In this document: positions 49,237-60,200 of the stretch, piece by piece | Layout of the letters: each line of letters begins with the position of its first letter | Numbering within the stretch: position 1 is the stretch's first letter | Source: Cyclaneusma minus | Taxonomy: Eukaryota; Ascomycota; Leotiomycetes; Marthamycetales; Marthamycetaceae | Direction of reading: 5' to 3' | NCBI GenBank assembly: GCA_037179335.1 | Contig: JAKZHN010000033.1 | Coordinates: 1-64,000, forward strand | Length of the DNA stretch: 64,000 nt | Position numbers and translations under genes: made by a program | Notes under the pieces: generated by a model | Seen by the model: the letters and a program-made list of their open reading frames with translations, nothing else | Told to the model about the DNA's origin: nothing | The model's database searches: none

Positions 49237-50134
49237 AGTCAATAGTGGCGCTTGGCAACGGTAGTTCTCGAGGTCAGATCTTAGCCGGGTGATCTCAGAA
49301 TGTAATCAGGTTTTTCCAGCGCTGTATCAAGGAGGGATAGCAGATGACTAGCGAGTGGTGAGACGAGCTACACCTGGCCTCTAATATCACTTCTTCTCAA
49401 GAAAATGCCATGTTGTTCTCGGAGTCCGAGAGACCTATCAGCAGTAACTACCTAGACAAGGAATAATATATGCGAGTCTACCTGATATCAGCGCACCACG
49501 GGAGCTGTAATGCCACTATTGAAATGGATGCTCATCAGCACGCCCTCCGCGATTCATCCCCACAAGACGGCACTCCAGACAAAGAGACGGACCCATTCCG
49601 CTTAGAGTTAGAAATATGTCACCCCCATTCTCGGGTTTCGGTAAACATTTACTTCCTCGATGCAGGCATGGGTCTCTTGGGCCGCGTCAAGATTGATGAG
49701 GGTGGGGGTAAGGCGGCAGACGTCTAGGGTTATATGATGGAGGGTGGTATTGCAGCTTGCTGATAGTGGCGACAGCACTTACATACTTCTACGGAAGGGG
49801 GGCACCATTTCGAGGATGTAGTCTCCGGGGTTAAGTTGTTAAGTCGTTAAGTCCTCCAATCATAATTGATAGATTTTAAGTACATTTTACATGTATAAAG
49901 TGACTCTTTTATTTCTCCAAAACAGGAGGTAAAAGGAGTTTCACCCTAAATAATCGAGACTCGGAGTTAAGAAGAATACTTACTGCCGAATGCCGACTAC
50001 CCCATACATGTACCCATCTGTTCAATGGTTCCATGTTACACACACTGGTTCGTCTATTCTGTTAACAACCCGCCAGCAACTTCAGCCTTCCTCACTATCA
50101 TTCCCAAGCAGAAAATATCAAACACCAGTGAACC
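49237..50134. other. Divergent promoter region, P450 and oxidoreductase genes
   Basis: About 900 bp separate two divergent start codons. It contains the 15-bp palindrome at 49417-49431 and a CGGAGT half-site at about 49961. The frame 49470-49727 is not supported by any recognisable motif. A small direct repeat (ttaagttgttaagtcgttaagtcc-like) is at about 49836. Confidence 0.5.
49417..49431. promoter_or_regulatory. Putative Zn2Cys6 regulator site CGG-AGT-CCG
   Basis: TCTCGGAGTCCGAGA is an inverted repeat with a single central base. Its core CGGAGTCCG is a CGG-N3-CCG arrangement typical of binuclear zinc cluster regulators. The same 9-mer, in reverse, occurs twice upstream of the PKS. It lies 181 bp before the P450 ATG. 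Confidence 0.5.
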
Positions 50135-51005
50135 ATGAAGCTCGTCGTCGCCGGCTCCACAGGCTTTGTAGCCACCGAACTCATTCGACAGGCTCTTTCC
50201 AACCCTGCGGTAAGCTCGATCGTCGGCCTGGCACGTCGCACTACACCCGTGCCGGCCAACACAAAGCCTGGCGCCGATTCAGCTAAGCTCAAGTCCGTCA
50301 TCTGCGACAACTTTGAGAGCTATTCAGATGATGTCAAGAAGGAACTTGCAGGAGCGGATGCTTGTATCTGGTACATCTTGCTTCAAACCGTTGGTCTTCG
50401 TTATTGCTTACCAGCTGATATCTCACAGGCTCATCGCCGTCACTCCCTCCCAGCTGAAAAAGATGTCGAGCGAGGAGACCCGGAAGATATGTCTCGACTA
50501 CATGATGACCGGACTCAAGACCATCTCGCAGCTGCCACGCAGCTCAGATGCCAAGCCCTTTCGCTTCGTCTATATCAGCGGCGCCAAGACAGAGCGAGAC
50601 CAGACCAAGAAGCCATGGATGATGCCGGAGTTCTTGCTGATGCGTGTAAGTCTGCTTCTTTCTAGTCTCACATCTAGAGATGGGTCATCGAAAACAATGC
50701 TGAATTTGTCTGTACAGGGAGAATGCGAAAACCAGATCCTCGAATACACTCGAAACTCACAGGGGGCGGTAGAGTCTGTTATTTTCAAGTCTGGCTTAAT
50801 CGAAGAACCTGGCAAGAAAGGTTTCTTGATGCAATTGATTACCACGATCGGCCGTACTATTATCGGACTTCCTAAAATCGATGTGGGCGAGATTTCAGCA
50901 GCGCTGCTGGATCAAGCGGTTAACGGGATTAAGAAGGACACGCTCATGAATGAGGAGGTGGTTGAAATTGCGCAGCGTGCGCTAGGTGGTGGTCAATGGG
51001 ATTGA
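50135..51005 (+). CDS. NAD(P)-binding Rossmann-fold oxidoreductase (atypical SDR / NmrA or HTATIP2-like)
   Basis: Exons 50135-50370, 50429-50645 and 50718-51005 join to 741 nt (246 aa). The N-terminus MKLVVAGSTGFVATELIRQAL is a G-x-x-G-x-x-A nucleotide-binding loop of the atypical SDR type. After the first junction, FRFVYISGAKTE follows the beta-strand pattern of the family, and YTRNSQGAVESVIFKSGLI is the usual C-terminal lobe start. Members reduce or isomerise small carbonyls or act as redox sensors. In this position a tailoring or regulatory role in the polyketide pathway is an inference. The gene ends in GGGQWD, and a partial repeat of its last codons follows the stop (ggattgagaaggacacgct). 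Confidence 0.85.
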
Positions 51006-51472
51006 GAAGGACACGCTTTGGAATGAGGACTTGGATAGCTGGGCAGTAAGCGTTAAGTAATGTCAGTAGCAATCGAAATGAGGATATTCTCAAATATTTT
51101 CTCTGAATGCGGAGTGCAAAAAGTAATCCCTGAACGAGAAATAATTGATGGCTACTGTATGCATCATCTTGTCGTCAGCGGTCATTAAAAATCCATTCTT
51201 ACACTTGCTCCTAGTGATACCAGGAATTACAGCCTAGATGAATGCAGTTGCAGTTGCGGGCTCCGAAATCTCTGCAAAAATAATTCTGGATGCAAACAAA
51301 CAACTATAAAATTCTCGAAGACAAACTACAAAGGAAGATGCAGAAACGGACACCTCGCGAGTTCCCCCAACAAATACAAATTGCCACCCCATCAAGGCCG
51401 CTAAGACTACAACCCAAATCAGGCCACGCGTTCAGTCCATTGCCCGGGCAGGACTAAAGGTGTCTGGTTTCT
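51006..51472. other. Intergenic region, convergent 3' ends
   Basis: About 470 bp lie between the stops of the oxidoreductase and the FAD oxidase genes. Just after the first stop there is a short duplicate of the preceding coding end (about 51003-51020 against 50930-50945). Nothing else is visible; it serves as 3' UTR and terminators. Confidence 0.5.
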
Positions 51473-53179
51473 TTATCCAGTACCACTTATAGGATTGTAA
51501 TAAGAAAAGAGTGCATCTGGATCATACTTGAGCTTCAACTGTCGGAGTTGATCAAGCTTGCTTTCCGTATACCAAGCACTTTCTCCTTCATCTCCATGGG
51601 CAAAGTTAACATAAACCTGCAGCTCCTTCTTCCCACTTGCTTTCTCTAGGTAGCTTCGGGTATTCGCGCCCCATTCGATGAGGGCAGACACGTCCGAAGA
51701 GTCGGCTGCAAAGCCATCTACTTGGCTGCATATTACATAAATTAGTGATGTTTTGTCACTAGATTCTCGAAAAGGGGGAAACATACGCGAACACAATGAC
51801 GTCTCTGTAAGGAAAGGCGGAAGAGTCTTGAGAATGTTTCTGAAACCCAACGGTTGAATATTGAGTCAAAGCTACTATGGCAGTCTGTACGGCGGGTGTT
51901 GCTGCCATAGACTCATTCATGAAATTTGTGAGAGAAACGAGGCCATCAACGTCGATGTGGTAAAGGTTCGTGGCGTACGGAACGACATAAGCGGTAGGTG
52001 CCAGACACCCTCTTCCAGTAGCTCCATAGAGAGCAGTCGCGCCAATATCTTGAAATGGTATCGTAGATATCTCAAGATCATACGGCTGCAAGTCTAGGAA
52101 TGGCTGAATGATGGCTTCCCCCTCGGATTGGGGTCCGACGTAGATGCAGTTAAGCACAATGACTATCTGTGAGAATTATCAGCGGGTAATTCCTGGGCCG
52201 ACGACAACTCTCAGAACCAACCTCGTCTAATGTAGTGTTGTATCCAATTGAGAACGAGATACTGAGCTCTCCCGGTTGGTTGCCAGCAAAAGTCTGAGCA
52301 ACTTCCCACACGGAAGCATTCTGGCTTCCCGCAAATCTCATGTCGGCATTCATGGCCTGCCCACCATTGGTAGCATCGTACACTTGGAATGTGAAAGAAG
52401 TTACCACACCGAAGTTGTGGCCAGCACCTTTCATCCCCCAGAAAAGGTCTGAATGGCTCGTATTCGAGACGGTGATGATGTCGCCTGTGCCTGTTACCAT
52501 ATCAAGAGATAATAGCGAGTCTGATGCTGGTCCATAGAGTCCAGAATATGGACCAATGCCGCCTCCTAGAGTGAACCCAGTATATCCAACACATGGACAT
52601 TCACCCACGGCTAATTCTATGTTAGCATCTAACCTGAGCTATCAGAAAGAATCTAATGAAGACATACGCAACTCTTTGCCGGCGGCCTGTAACGCAGAGT
52701 CGATATCTGAACCTCGCAAAGAGACACCGACTGTAAGTGTATTTGCTGCAGAGTTCATCTCAGTGGTGTTGAACATGCCCATGTCTAACTCGATCCCATT
52801 TTGCAAATTGCTCAGGGTATCAGTGTAACCATGGCCACCTCCTGTTGCGAGGAATGGTACATGGTTTGCAGAAGCATATTTGATCTGTAAATTTCTCGTC
52901 AATATTTTGCGTCAGATTCTCGTCTTCTAGTTTACAACTTACGACTGTCTGTACATCTCTCGACACAGCTGGTTTCACCGCTACAACATAGGTAGGCGGG
53001 GCGTAGAGATCCCAGCGGGGAGTCGTCTCATTGTCATAATTGGGATCTGATGGGAGATAGATTTGTGACTGATTCGATAGAAGACTCTTCAAATCTTGTG
53101 AAATTTGCTGACTCGAGAGAGCAAGCACAGCATTCAATAAAAGAACGAGTCCTGATATCGAGGCTAGAAGGCTCGGCAT
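51473..53179 (-). CDS. Secreted berberine-bridge-type FAD-linked oxidase (PCMH / BBE family)
   Basis: Five exons (minus): 52943-53179, 52668-52884, 52222-52610, 51787-52166 and 51473-51725. They join to 1476 nt (491 aa). A signal peptide is clear (LLASISGLVLLLNAVLALSS). The FAD domain has TGGGHGYTD, with His97 placed for the 8-alpha-histidyl bond, and GECPCVGYTGFTLGGGIG, with Cys156 placed for the 6-S-cysteinyl bond, suggesting bicovalent FAD. The C-terminal BBE tail is DPDALFSYYNPISG. Such oxidases close rings, oxidise alcohols or dearomatise phenols in fungal polyketide pathways. A TATA box (atttataaag on the minus strand, 53291-53300) lies about 115 bp upstream. It diverges from the decarboxylase gene. 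Confidence 0.92.
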
Positions 53180-53339
53180 TTTGGACGAGATTTTCGCGGT
53201 CGAATTAGAAGAGTGTATAGTTATGTACGGAATAAGATTCTGCGTAACAAACAGAGAAATTCAGAACGGAAGTAGCACAACTCAGTTCCTCTTTATAAAT
53301 CTTTCCGGCCTCGACTCTCCAGATTTCCCGTGCGTAATC

Positions 53340-53935
53340 AAGCAATGGCTAATGTCAGATCTCGTAGGCTCTGGAATCCTTCAGGACACCCATCATTCCC
53401 TGGGAACTCTAGCCACGAGTATGCCGCGATATCTGCCTAGTCTGTGTCAGTTTTCGGGATCATAAAGGAATATGCCTCGTCTCTCGGAGCTTCCGACCAC
53501 GATCATGGGCCGCGATCTAGTCTGTAAGCTTTGCGGCAAAGTGAAGGAATGCGCCCCATCATTGGGGACTTTGACGTCGAATAGGGGCCGTGATTTGGTC
53601 TATGCCAGTTTGTCAGTGTCATTTTTTGCGGGATGATATAGGAAAACGCCTCAGCTCTGGGAGCGCCAACGACAAGTATAGCCCGCAGTAACAGGTTTGT
53701 CTCAGCCATTTGCGTGAAGATGAAGGCTTGAAGGAAAACACCTCGTATGTTTGCGCTCCTTATCCGTAGAAGTTCAGCTTTCTATTTTTCGACCCTGGCA
53801 TTGTTAGAGGAAAGTCCGGTTCGGATCTCGCTAGAACAGCTGAAGGGAAACAGGCTCAACTTGCCCGTTAATGGTGGCGGCAATCATCTGGATGATCGGA
53901 ACTGTTGGGAAGAGTTAATGGTGGGATGAGCTGAT
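53340..53935 (+). pseudogene. Relic of the decarboxylase gene with a fourfold internal tandem repeat
   Basis: Four tandem segments (about 53399-53480, 53482-53561, 53563-53657 and 53659-53759) each resemble one stretch of the working gene, about 54966-55059, which encodes LGTPVTGPGSDTHSMSAALSREMNEYASSL. Recurring landmarks are tggga(a)ct, cacga.tat, gtcag and ggaatatgcctcgtctct-like ends. After the fourth unit the homology runs on (about 53745-53880) against 55048-55185: tttgcgctccttatccgtagaagttcagctt against tttgcgtccgatatccgaagaaattcggctt. Stops break all frames. Composition is normal, so decay was not by RIP. It lies between two divergent cluster genes. Confidence 0.7.
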
Positions 53936-53999
53936 CTGTCTGACGTTCATCGTCTGCGACCACTCCAAGCTGGAGATGGCGATAGAGCCTAGAAACACG

Positions 54000-54170
54000 G
54001 CTCGTAATCGGCCACCATGGATCAGGTCAAACCTGTGACCTAGCCCACGCGGGTCAGGTCAAAGGTCTAGCAAACCCGAGCCGCCCGCGACCCACCTGAC
54101 CAGTCAGGGTCAGGTGAGACCCCAGACCTAACCCGTCCCGGAAAAGAAAGGGCCAACCCAACCCAACCAT
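54000..54170. repeat. GGTCAGGT / ACCTGACC-rich short repeat cluster
   Basis: About eight copies of ggtcaggt-like words or their complements (gatcaggtcaaac, gggtcaggtcaaag, cacctgaccagtcagggtcaggtg) fall within 170 bp. They create several possible hairpins. It is non-coding. It lies in the intergenic region about 600-750 bp before the decarboxylase ATG. Function unknown. Confidence 0.55.
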
Positions 54171-54269
54171 GGATCGACCCGAATGTATGTCCATCCCTGA
54201 CTGGCACCAACCAGCTGCAGATTCAATTAAAGCTCGTCATTAACTCCGCACGCGAAAATACCTGCATTA

Positions 54270-54530
54270 ATGCCGCCTAGCACGTGCTAGCACGTGGTAC
54301 ACCTGCAGCCTGCAAGCCGATAAGCCAGTCGCAGCTGCCACCAATCGCATGCATTTGGGCGCCAATTGAAGTTCCGTCTGACCACCAACTCGGCTGCAAC
54401 GGAGGTTTTCCGCTGTGACATTTAATCCACATTGTACTGGAGCCTAATTATGAATAGGCCAGTTCCTCAATCTCGCCAAGCCAGAATACGTCTTTCGAGG
54501 CACAGTTTCTACGGCACAGTTTCTACGGCA
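54270..54530 (+). promoter_or_regulatory. Decarboxylase upstream region, duplicated downstream of the gene
   Basis: The order cacgtgctagcacgtgg, gataagccagtcgcag, catttgggcgccaatt, gttccgtctgaccac, ctcgccaagccagaatacg and ggcacag is repeated at about 56150-56400: cacgtgaaagcacgtgct, gataaaccaatcagag, catttgagcaccgaatt, ttccgtctgcc, ctcgtcaagccagaacacg and ggcacag. Two CACGTG boxes sit at its start. A CGGACT half-site is at about 54610. The duplication implies the promoter was copied together with the gene. Confidence 0.6.
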
Positions 54531-54741
54531 CAGCCTCTCAGCTCCTGCATGTACTTCATTTCACAATATTGCGGGAGCATTTCCCCTCTGCCAATGTACA
54601 GCAGAAAAATCGGACTCTTGATTTTGACTCAACCACTGAAAGACATTAAGACATACTATCTGTAGGCAAGAAATGGTCACCGGGGTCGGAACCTGCAAAC
54701 AAGTACAGTTGCGCCGATACTAGTTCAAGCACTTCTTGATC

Positions 54742-55758
54742 ATGGCGACTTTCAAGCTGGATGTCCACCACCATTTTATGCCGCTACAGTTCCAACATGG
54801 TACGTAGGCACGAGGGAAAACACTAAAAGGGTAAACTAACATGACGATAGCATACGATGGTCGTAAAACACCTCGAATCGGAAGCATGAAGCTGCCCCCC
54901 TGGAGTCCAGAGCTCAGCCTTGCATTCATGGAAAGATGCAACATCAAGACATCTATCTTGTCTCTGGGGACCCCAGTCACGGGTCCAGGCAGTGACACTC
55001 ATTCTATGTCAGCGGCTTTGAGTAGGGAGATGAACGAATACGCCTCATCTCTTTGCGTCCGATATCCGAAGAAATTCGGCTTTTTTGCGACCCTGCCGTC
55101 GTTGGAAGACGTTCCTGGGTGTATCAAAGAGATTCGCTTTGCACTGGAAGACTTGAAAGCGAATGGGGTCAGTTTGTTTACTAGCTACGGTGGCAAATAT
55201 CTGGGTCATCCCGACTTCCAGCCAGTTTGGGTTGAGCTGAACCGCCTGGCCGCTGTCATCTTCATCCACCCCGGCCTAGAGACTGCAGGACCGCCCATAA
55301 GAGAGCCGCAGATCCTACCCAAGCCTCTCTTCGATTGGACTCACGAAACAACCCGCACTGCTGCACATCTCATCACCACCGACACGCTTCGCATGAATCC
55401 GGCTTGCCGGGTCATCTTGCCACACGGGGGAGGCACACTACCTTACATTGCCAGTCGCATTGCACATCTGAGCACTCAAATGGGTCTAACAAACAAGTCA
55501 GCGGAGGAGTTCTTGGAAGAGGCTAAGAATTTCTACTTTGACGTTGCATGTGCAGGATACGAGGAGCCGTTGCGTCTGATCCTCGACTTTGCCAAACCGG
55601 GACATGTCCTTTACGGCTCTGACTATCCATTCGGACGGGAGAACATGGTGGAAGCCCAGCTGAAAGCTATTGACAAGGTGTTGAGCAAGCGGGATGATGC
55701 TGCTTTGGTATCGCAGGATGCGGCCTTGCAGCTTTGGCCAGGTTTCAAAGAGATCTGA
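54742..55758 (+). CDS. Amidohydrolase-2 family decarboxylase (ACMSD / 6-MSA decarboxylase-like)
   Basis: Exons 54742-54799 and 54851-55758 join to 966 nt (321 aa). The first exon carries the metal motif DVHHHFMP (H9-x-H11). Later ligands are H159 in IFIHPGLE, H211 in LPHGGGTLPY and D277 in LYGSDYPFG. This is the TIM-barrel, metal-dependent decarboxylase pattern of ACMSD and of the fungal 6-methylsalicylate decarboxylases. Next to a non-reducing PKS it probably removes the carboxyl group from the aromatic polyketide acid; that is inference from family and position. It is on the same strand as the PKS, 1.46 kb upstream. Both flanks hold broken copies of parts of this gene. The short first exon was joined because it restores both the frame and the HxH motif. 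Confidence 0.9.
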
Positions 55759-56149
55759 GGCTGTTGGCCCATGGCTATTTGTTGAGCTGTACGCACCGCT
55801 AGCCCCTCTGCCTGTTTGGGTAAGATCTCTTTAAAGCTAGGCCTTCAAGCTAGCCCTTTGTAGTTTAGGTCTTTATTCTTAGCTTCCAGCTAGCCACTGA
55901 TAGGGTAGCTAGCTCCACCTTGACTCTACATTGATTTCTACATTCAGACGTTGAACACTATTGCAGTACTACATGCCTAGGGATCTTACACGCCGAACAA
56001 CGGTCTTCAACAAGACTAGCCTCTTCTGTAGTACATCGGTTTTTCAGGTATCATTCACAAACATAAGCAACTTCGTTCCTACGTAGAGACTCGGCGAAAA
56101 AAAGCCTAATTCTTGAGCCTACGAGATATCCCGCATTACTGCTGTCGAG

Positions 56150-56690
56150 TCACGTGAAAGCACGTGCTACTGCGGCCTCCGATAAACCAATCAGAGTGTT
56201 GCGGCTGGCTAAGGTAGCTGCAATGGGCGAGGGAGTACCTAAGCTCGCATTCATTTGAGCACCGAATTCCGTCTGCCAAGTCGTGAGGTTGCGAGGTATT
56301 TTCTATTGACTATTTTGATTAGGAGGCCACGTATAAACCTATCAGCCCTTCGACCTCGTCAAGCCAGAACACGCCCTTTGCGGCACAGCTTATCTTTGTA
56401 GCTGGGCATACATTGCCACTCGCATTGCGCATTCTAGCGTCGAATTTTATTTAGACTATCAAATCATACTAGGAACTTTTTTATGCTGACATTGTATTTG
56501 CAGTAAGGTATACGAGGAGTCCAATCACCACGCGACAGCTCCACCCCCCCACGCCAAACCATAACGGGTTCTTTACGACACGACTATCTTGGGTAGAACT
56601 TGTGTGGTGCCAGGTGGGTTAATGAGGGTAGCGATGATCTGCTCCAAGTCAGAATCGCCAAGTTGTACTAATGGCTCCGAAGTAGGCTAC
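56150..56690 (+). pseudogene. Truncated relic of the decarboxylase gene with its promoter
   Basis: Promoter homology (56150-56400 against 54270-54530) runs into pieces of the C-terminal half of the gene. tacattgccactcgcattgcgcat matches tacattgccagtcgcattgcacat at 55443. tttatgctgacattgtatttgcag and gtatacgaggag match 55530-55565 (encoding FYFDVACAGYEE). gggttctttacgacacgactatc matches the YGSDYP segment, and gatgatctgctccaagt matches 55694. The middle of the gene is missing and frames are broken. The relic ends close to the PKS promoter. Confidence 0.65.
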
Positions 56691-56854
56691 TTTCTGAGCG
56701 GAAAAGAAGGGTCTACGCTACAAAGTGCTTACTTTCGAAGAGAATCAAATAACTTTCCCACAAGCAGCAGGCGTAAGTTGGCGGTTCTTGCCACTTCTAA
56801 TCCAGTCCAGGGGTCTGGACTGCTACCTGTCGAACATTCCTTGTCCGAGTGGGG

Positions 56855-56874
56855 CGGACTCAGTCCGGACTCCG
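56855..56874. promoter_or_regulatory. Putative Zn2Cys6 sites upstream of the PKS (distal)
   Basis: CGGACTCAGTCCG (56855-56867) is a perfect palindrome around one central base. It overlaps CGGACTCCG (56866-56874), the same 9-mer in reverse as the P450-upstream core. It lies about 345 bp before the PKS start codon. Confidence 0.5.
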
Positions 56875-57050
56875 CGTCTATCGCCCTGGATTTCTGACCG
56901 CCGTTTTGGAGCTTCGGCCGTGCCTGGAAGAGATCTCGATGGCTGATCATGGACATGAAGATGCCGCATGAGAGATGCCGCATGGAAGACAGAGACTCCG
57001 TCTGTCTGTTACTACTCTGGTGAGCTGGCACGAACATGTCAATCAATTGT

Positions 57051-57059
57051 CGGACTCCG
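57051..57059. promoter_or_regulatory. Putative Zn2Cys6 site upstream of the PKS (proximal)
   Basis: CGGACTCCG, a CGG-N3-CCG element, lies 157 bp before the PKS ATG. It repeats the distal site and the core of the P450-upstream palindrome. Confidence 0.5.
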
Positions 57060-57215
57060 GAGAATCTGCCAAGATGTCATATAACAGACAGCAACATGAT
57101 GCCCTGTAATTTTCAGATCTTGTAACACATAAGTGCGAGGTGAACTCCCGGTTTTCCTTGTATTCAGACTGAGATCTCTATTATTCATCACATTTTTCTC
57201 AGTGCCTTCTACTCA

Positions 57216-60200
57216 ATGGCTTCAACGTCCGACCAAAAACGTCTGCTTTCGGCGGCATTCTTCTGCCCTCAGAGTAAGGCTCCAGATGAAGACTATCTTG
57301 CAGGTCTTCATCTATTCCTCCGCCGTAATCGATATGGCCAGATGCTCCTGCATGAAGTTACACAGCTTGATACGACGTTAGAGATATTTGCTTCCGCAAA
57401 GGACGATCTGCGAGAACTATCGCAAGCACCCCTGTTCATTGATATTCTTCGGGACTGGGCAACGAATGGCGAATCCGGTCATCTTGCTGCAGCGCGATCC
57501 GGAATTGTGGCATTGCCTCTTTTGGTCATTCTTCAAATTGGACAATATCTTCGCTACCTCGAAGTTCATGGAATCAGTCACGCCGATTTCATAGCCGAAG
57601 TTGAGAATCTGGGAGGCGTACAAGGCTACTGTGGAGGCCTTCCACCCGCAATTGCTTTGGCTTGCGCAAGGGACGAAACTGAGCTTGTCAAGTATGCTGC
57701 CATTGTAATGCGAGTGGTTCTCGGTGTTGGGTTGTATGGGGAAGCTGCCGATGATACGAAGGGCACGGGATCGACGACTTTGGCTCTTCGCCTCAAATAT
57801 GAGGGCCAAGGAGACGAACTTGCACGACTTTTTCCAGGGGTATGTGTTAGCAAATCCTGCGAGAAAATCCCGAACGCTTACACTCTGTTCACAGACATAT
57901 GTGTCAGCAATCACAGATCCAAAGTCCATTAGCATGGTTGGTCCTTCTTCGATCCTGGACAACTTGGTTAGTCATGTCAACGAACAAGGGCTTCAAGTCC
58001 AGAGAATGGACATCCGAGGCAAAGTCCATAATCCTGAGAATGAGGAGATTGCTATCGAGCTTTGTCAACTTTGCAAAACCCATCCCTCTCTGCAACTTCC
58101 AGACGCCTCTTCTCTGCGGCTACCGGTCAGGTCAAATGTATCTGGAGAAGCAATCTGTGGTTCATTGAGCGACGAGATCGTCACTACCATTCTTGCATCA
58201 AGATGCGACTGGTTCACGCTTCTAGGTGAAGTGGCCCGGGACATGGAAAGATCGAAGCTTCCGGATCACGCCTTGGTGCTCTTTGGGTTGACCGATTGCA
58301 TTCCCATGTCGCCATTTCACAAGCATCATCTACAATGCACCAAGTCAGAAGCTCATGGCTTGATACAGCGAGTGCGAAATCCACGAAGTCATTCTGGACA
58401 TCCCATTGATGCATCATTTTTCAAGGACGATGCTGTTGCCGTGGTTGGCTCGTCTTGCCGTCTTCCAGGGGCTAGCAATCTCAAGGAGCTATGGGATATG
58501 TTAGCCAAGGGAACCGACCGCCATCAAAGGCTTTCAACAGACAGATTCGACCTACCTGGAAGCTTTCGAGCATTTCAAAGTGGGGATTCTGTCAGTGGAC
58601 GAGACTTCTACGGAAACTTCTTGGACGATGTTCGAAGATTTGACCACTCCTTCTTCGGGGTCAATGCCAGAGAGGCCGCTAACATGGACCCTCAACAACG
58701 AATTCTCTTGGAATTGTCCCTGGAGGCACTTGATGACTCGGGGTATCTCTCAACGCATCGGCGCGAAGCAGGGGATGACGTTGGATGCTTCATAGGAGCA
58801 AGCTTCGTGGAATACCTGGACAACACAAATGCACACTCTCCTACCGCATACACTTCAACTGGTACCATCCGTGCATTTCTTTGTGGCCGACTCAGCTACT
58901 ATTACGGATGGAGTGGTCCAGCGGAGGTGATCGACACCGCATGCTCGTCTTCGCTGGTCGCAATCAATCGAGCTGTCAAAGCTGTTCAGAACGGAGAGTG
59001 TAAAATGGCTTTGACTGGAGGTGTTAACATCATGACCGGCATGAACAACTTCCTCGATTTGAGTAAGGCCGGATTTCTCAGCCCCACTGGGCAATGCAAG
59101 CCATTTGATGTATCTGCAGATGGTTACTGCCGCTCGGATGGTGCAGGACTTGTGGTTCTGAAGACACTGAAGCAAGCAGTTAGTGACGGTGACCGAATAT
59201 TGGGGATCATTCCAGGAGTCGCAACAAACCAAGGTGGATTATCGGCTTCCATTACCGTGCCTAGTCCCAATGCACAGCAGAGGCTGTATCGAGCCGTCCT
59301 TCAACAATCGGGTCTGCAGCCTGAAGATATCACATACGTCGAGGCACATGGCACAGGCACACAAGCTGGCGATCCCTTGGAGATTGAAAGCATTCGAACC
59401 GTTTTTGGAGGCCCCTCTCGAGCTACCAAGGTTCACGTCGGGTCCATCAAGGGGAATATCGGTCACTGTGAGACTGCCGCCGGCGTCGCTGGCTTGCTCA
59501 AGGCCCTTGCCATGATACACTATGGCCAACTTCCCCCACTGGCAAATCATCATCAACTCAATCCGAAAATACCTGCTTTGGAAAAAGACAACTTACAGAT
59601 CACTAAACGTTTGTCTTCCTGGGATGTTCCTTTCCGTGCTGCATTTGTCAACAGTTACGGTGCCGCTGGCTCCAACTGCGCTTTGATTTGCTGCGAAATG
59701 CCTTTTCGAGAACCCTCGATCTCAACCGGATCGCATGTCGCTAGCAAGAGCTTGCCAAATCCCATCTTGCTAAGCGCTGCCTCTCACAATAGTCTCTTGA
59801 GCTATGCGCAAACACTGAGCGAGTACCTACAAGCTTCTCCCAACGTCTCCATTAGAGACGTCTCGTTTACTTTGAGTGAGAAAAGGCAACGACACAAACA
59901 CTACTTTGGCACAACAGCCGAGAGTGTAAAGGATCTGGCGCAACAACTCGTTTCGCTAAAGCCTCATGATCTACTGCAGCGTCCTCAAGTGGTCAAGCCG
60001 ATAGTGCTTTGCTTTAGCGGCCAATTCGGCAACAAAGTCGCTCTAGACGATCTCTTTTACCAGAATTTTCCTGTCTTCAGATCTTACATTGATGCTTGCG
60101 ATACGGAGCTTCAGAATCAAGGTGTCCCTTCTATTCTTCCAGCAATTTTCCAAACGGAACCGATCCAGAGCGTCGTGAGTCTTCAATGCAGCATTTTTGC

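Noticed and set aside
49470..49727. 85-codon open frame between the P450 and oxidoreductase genes
   Set aside because: No motif, no codon pattern and no splice partner; more likely promoter DNA.
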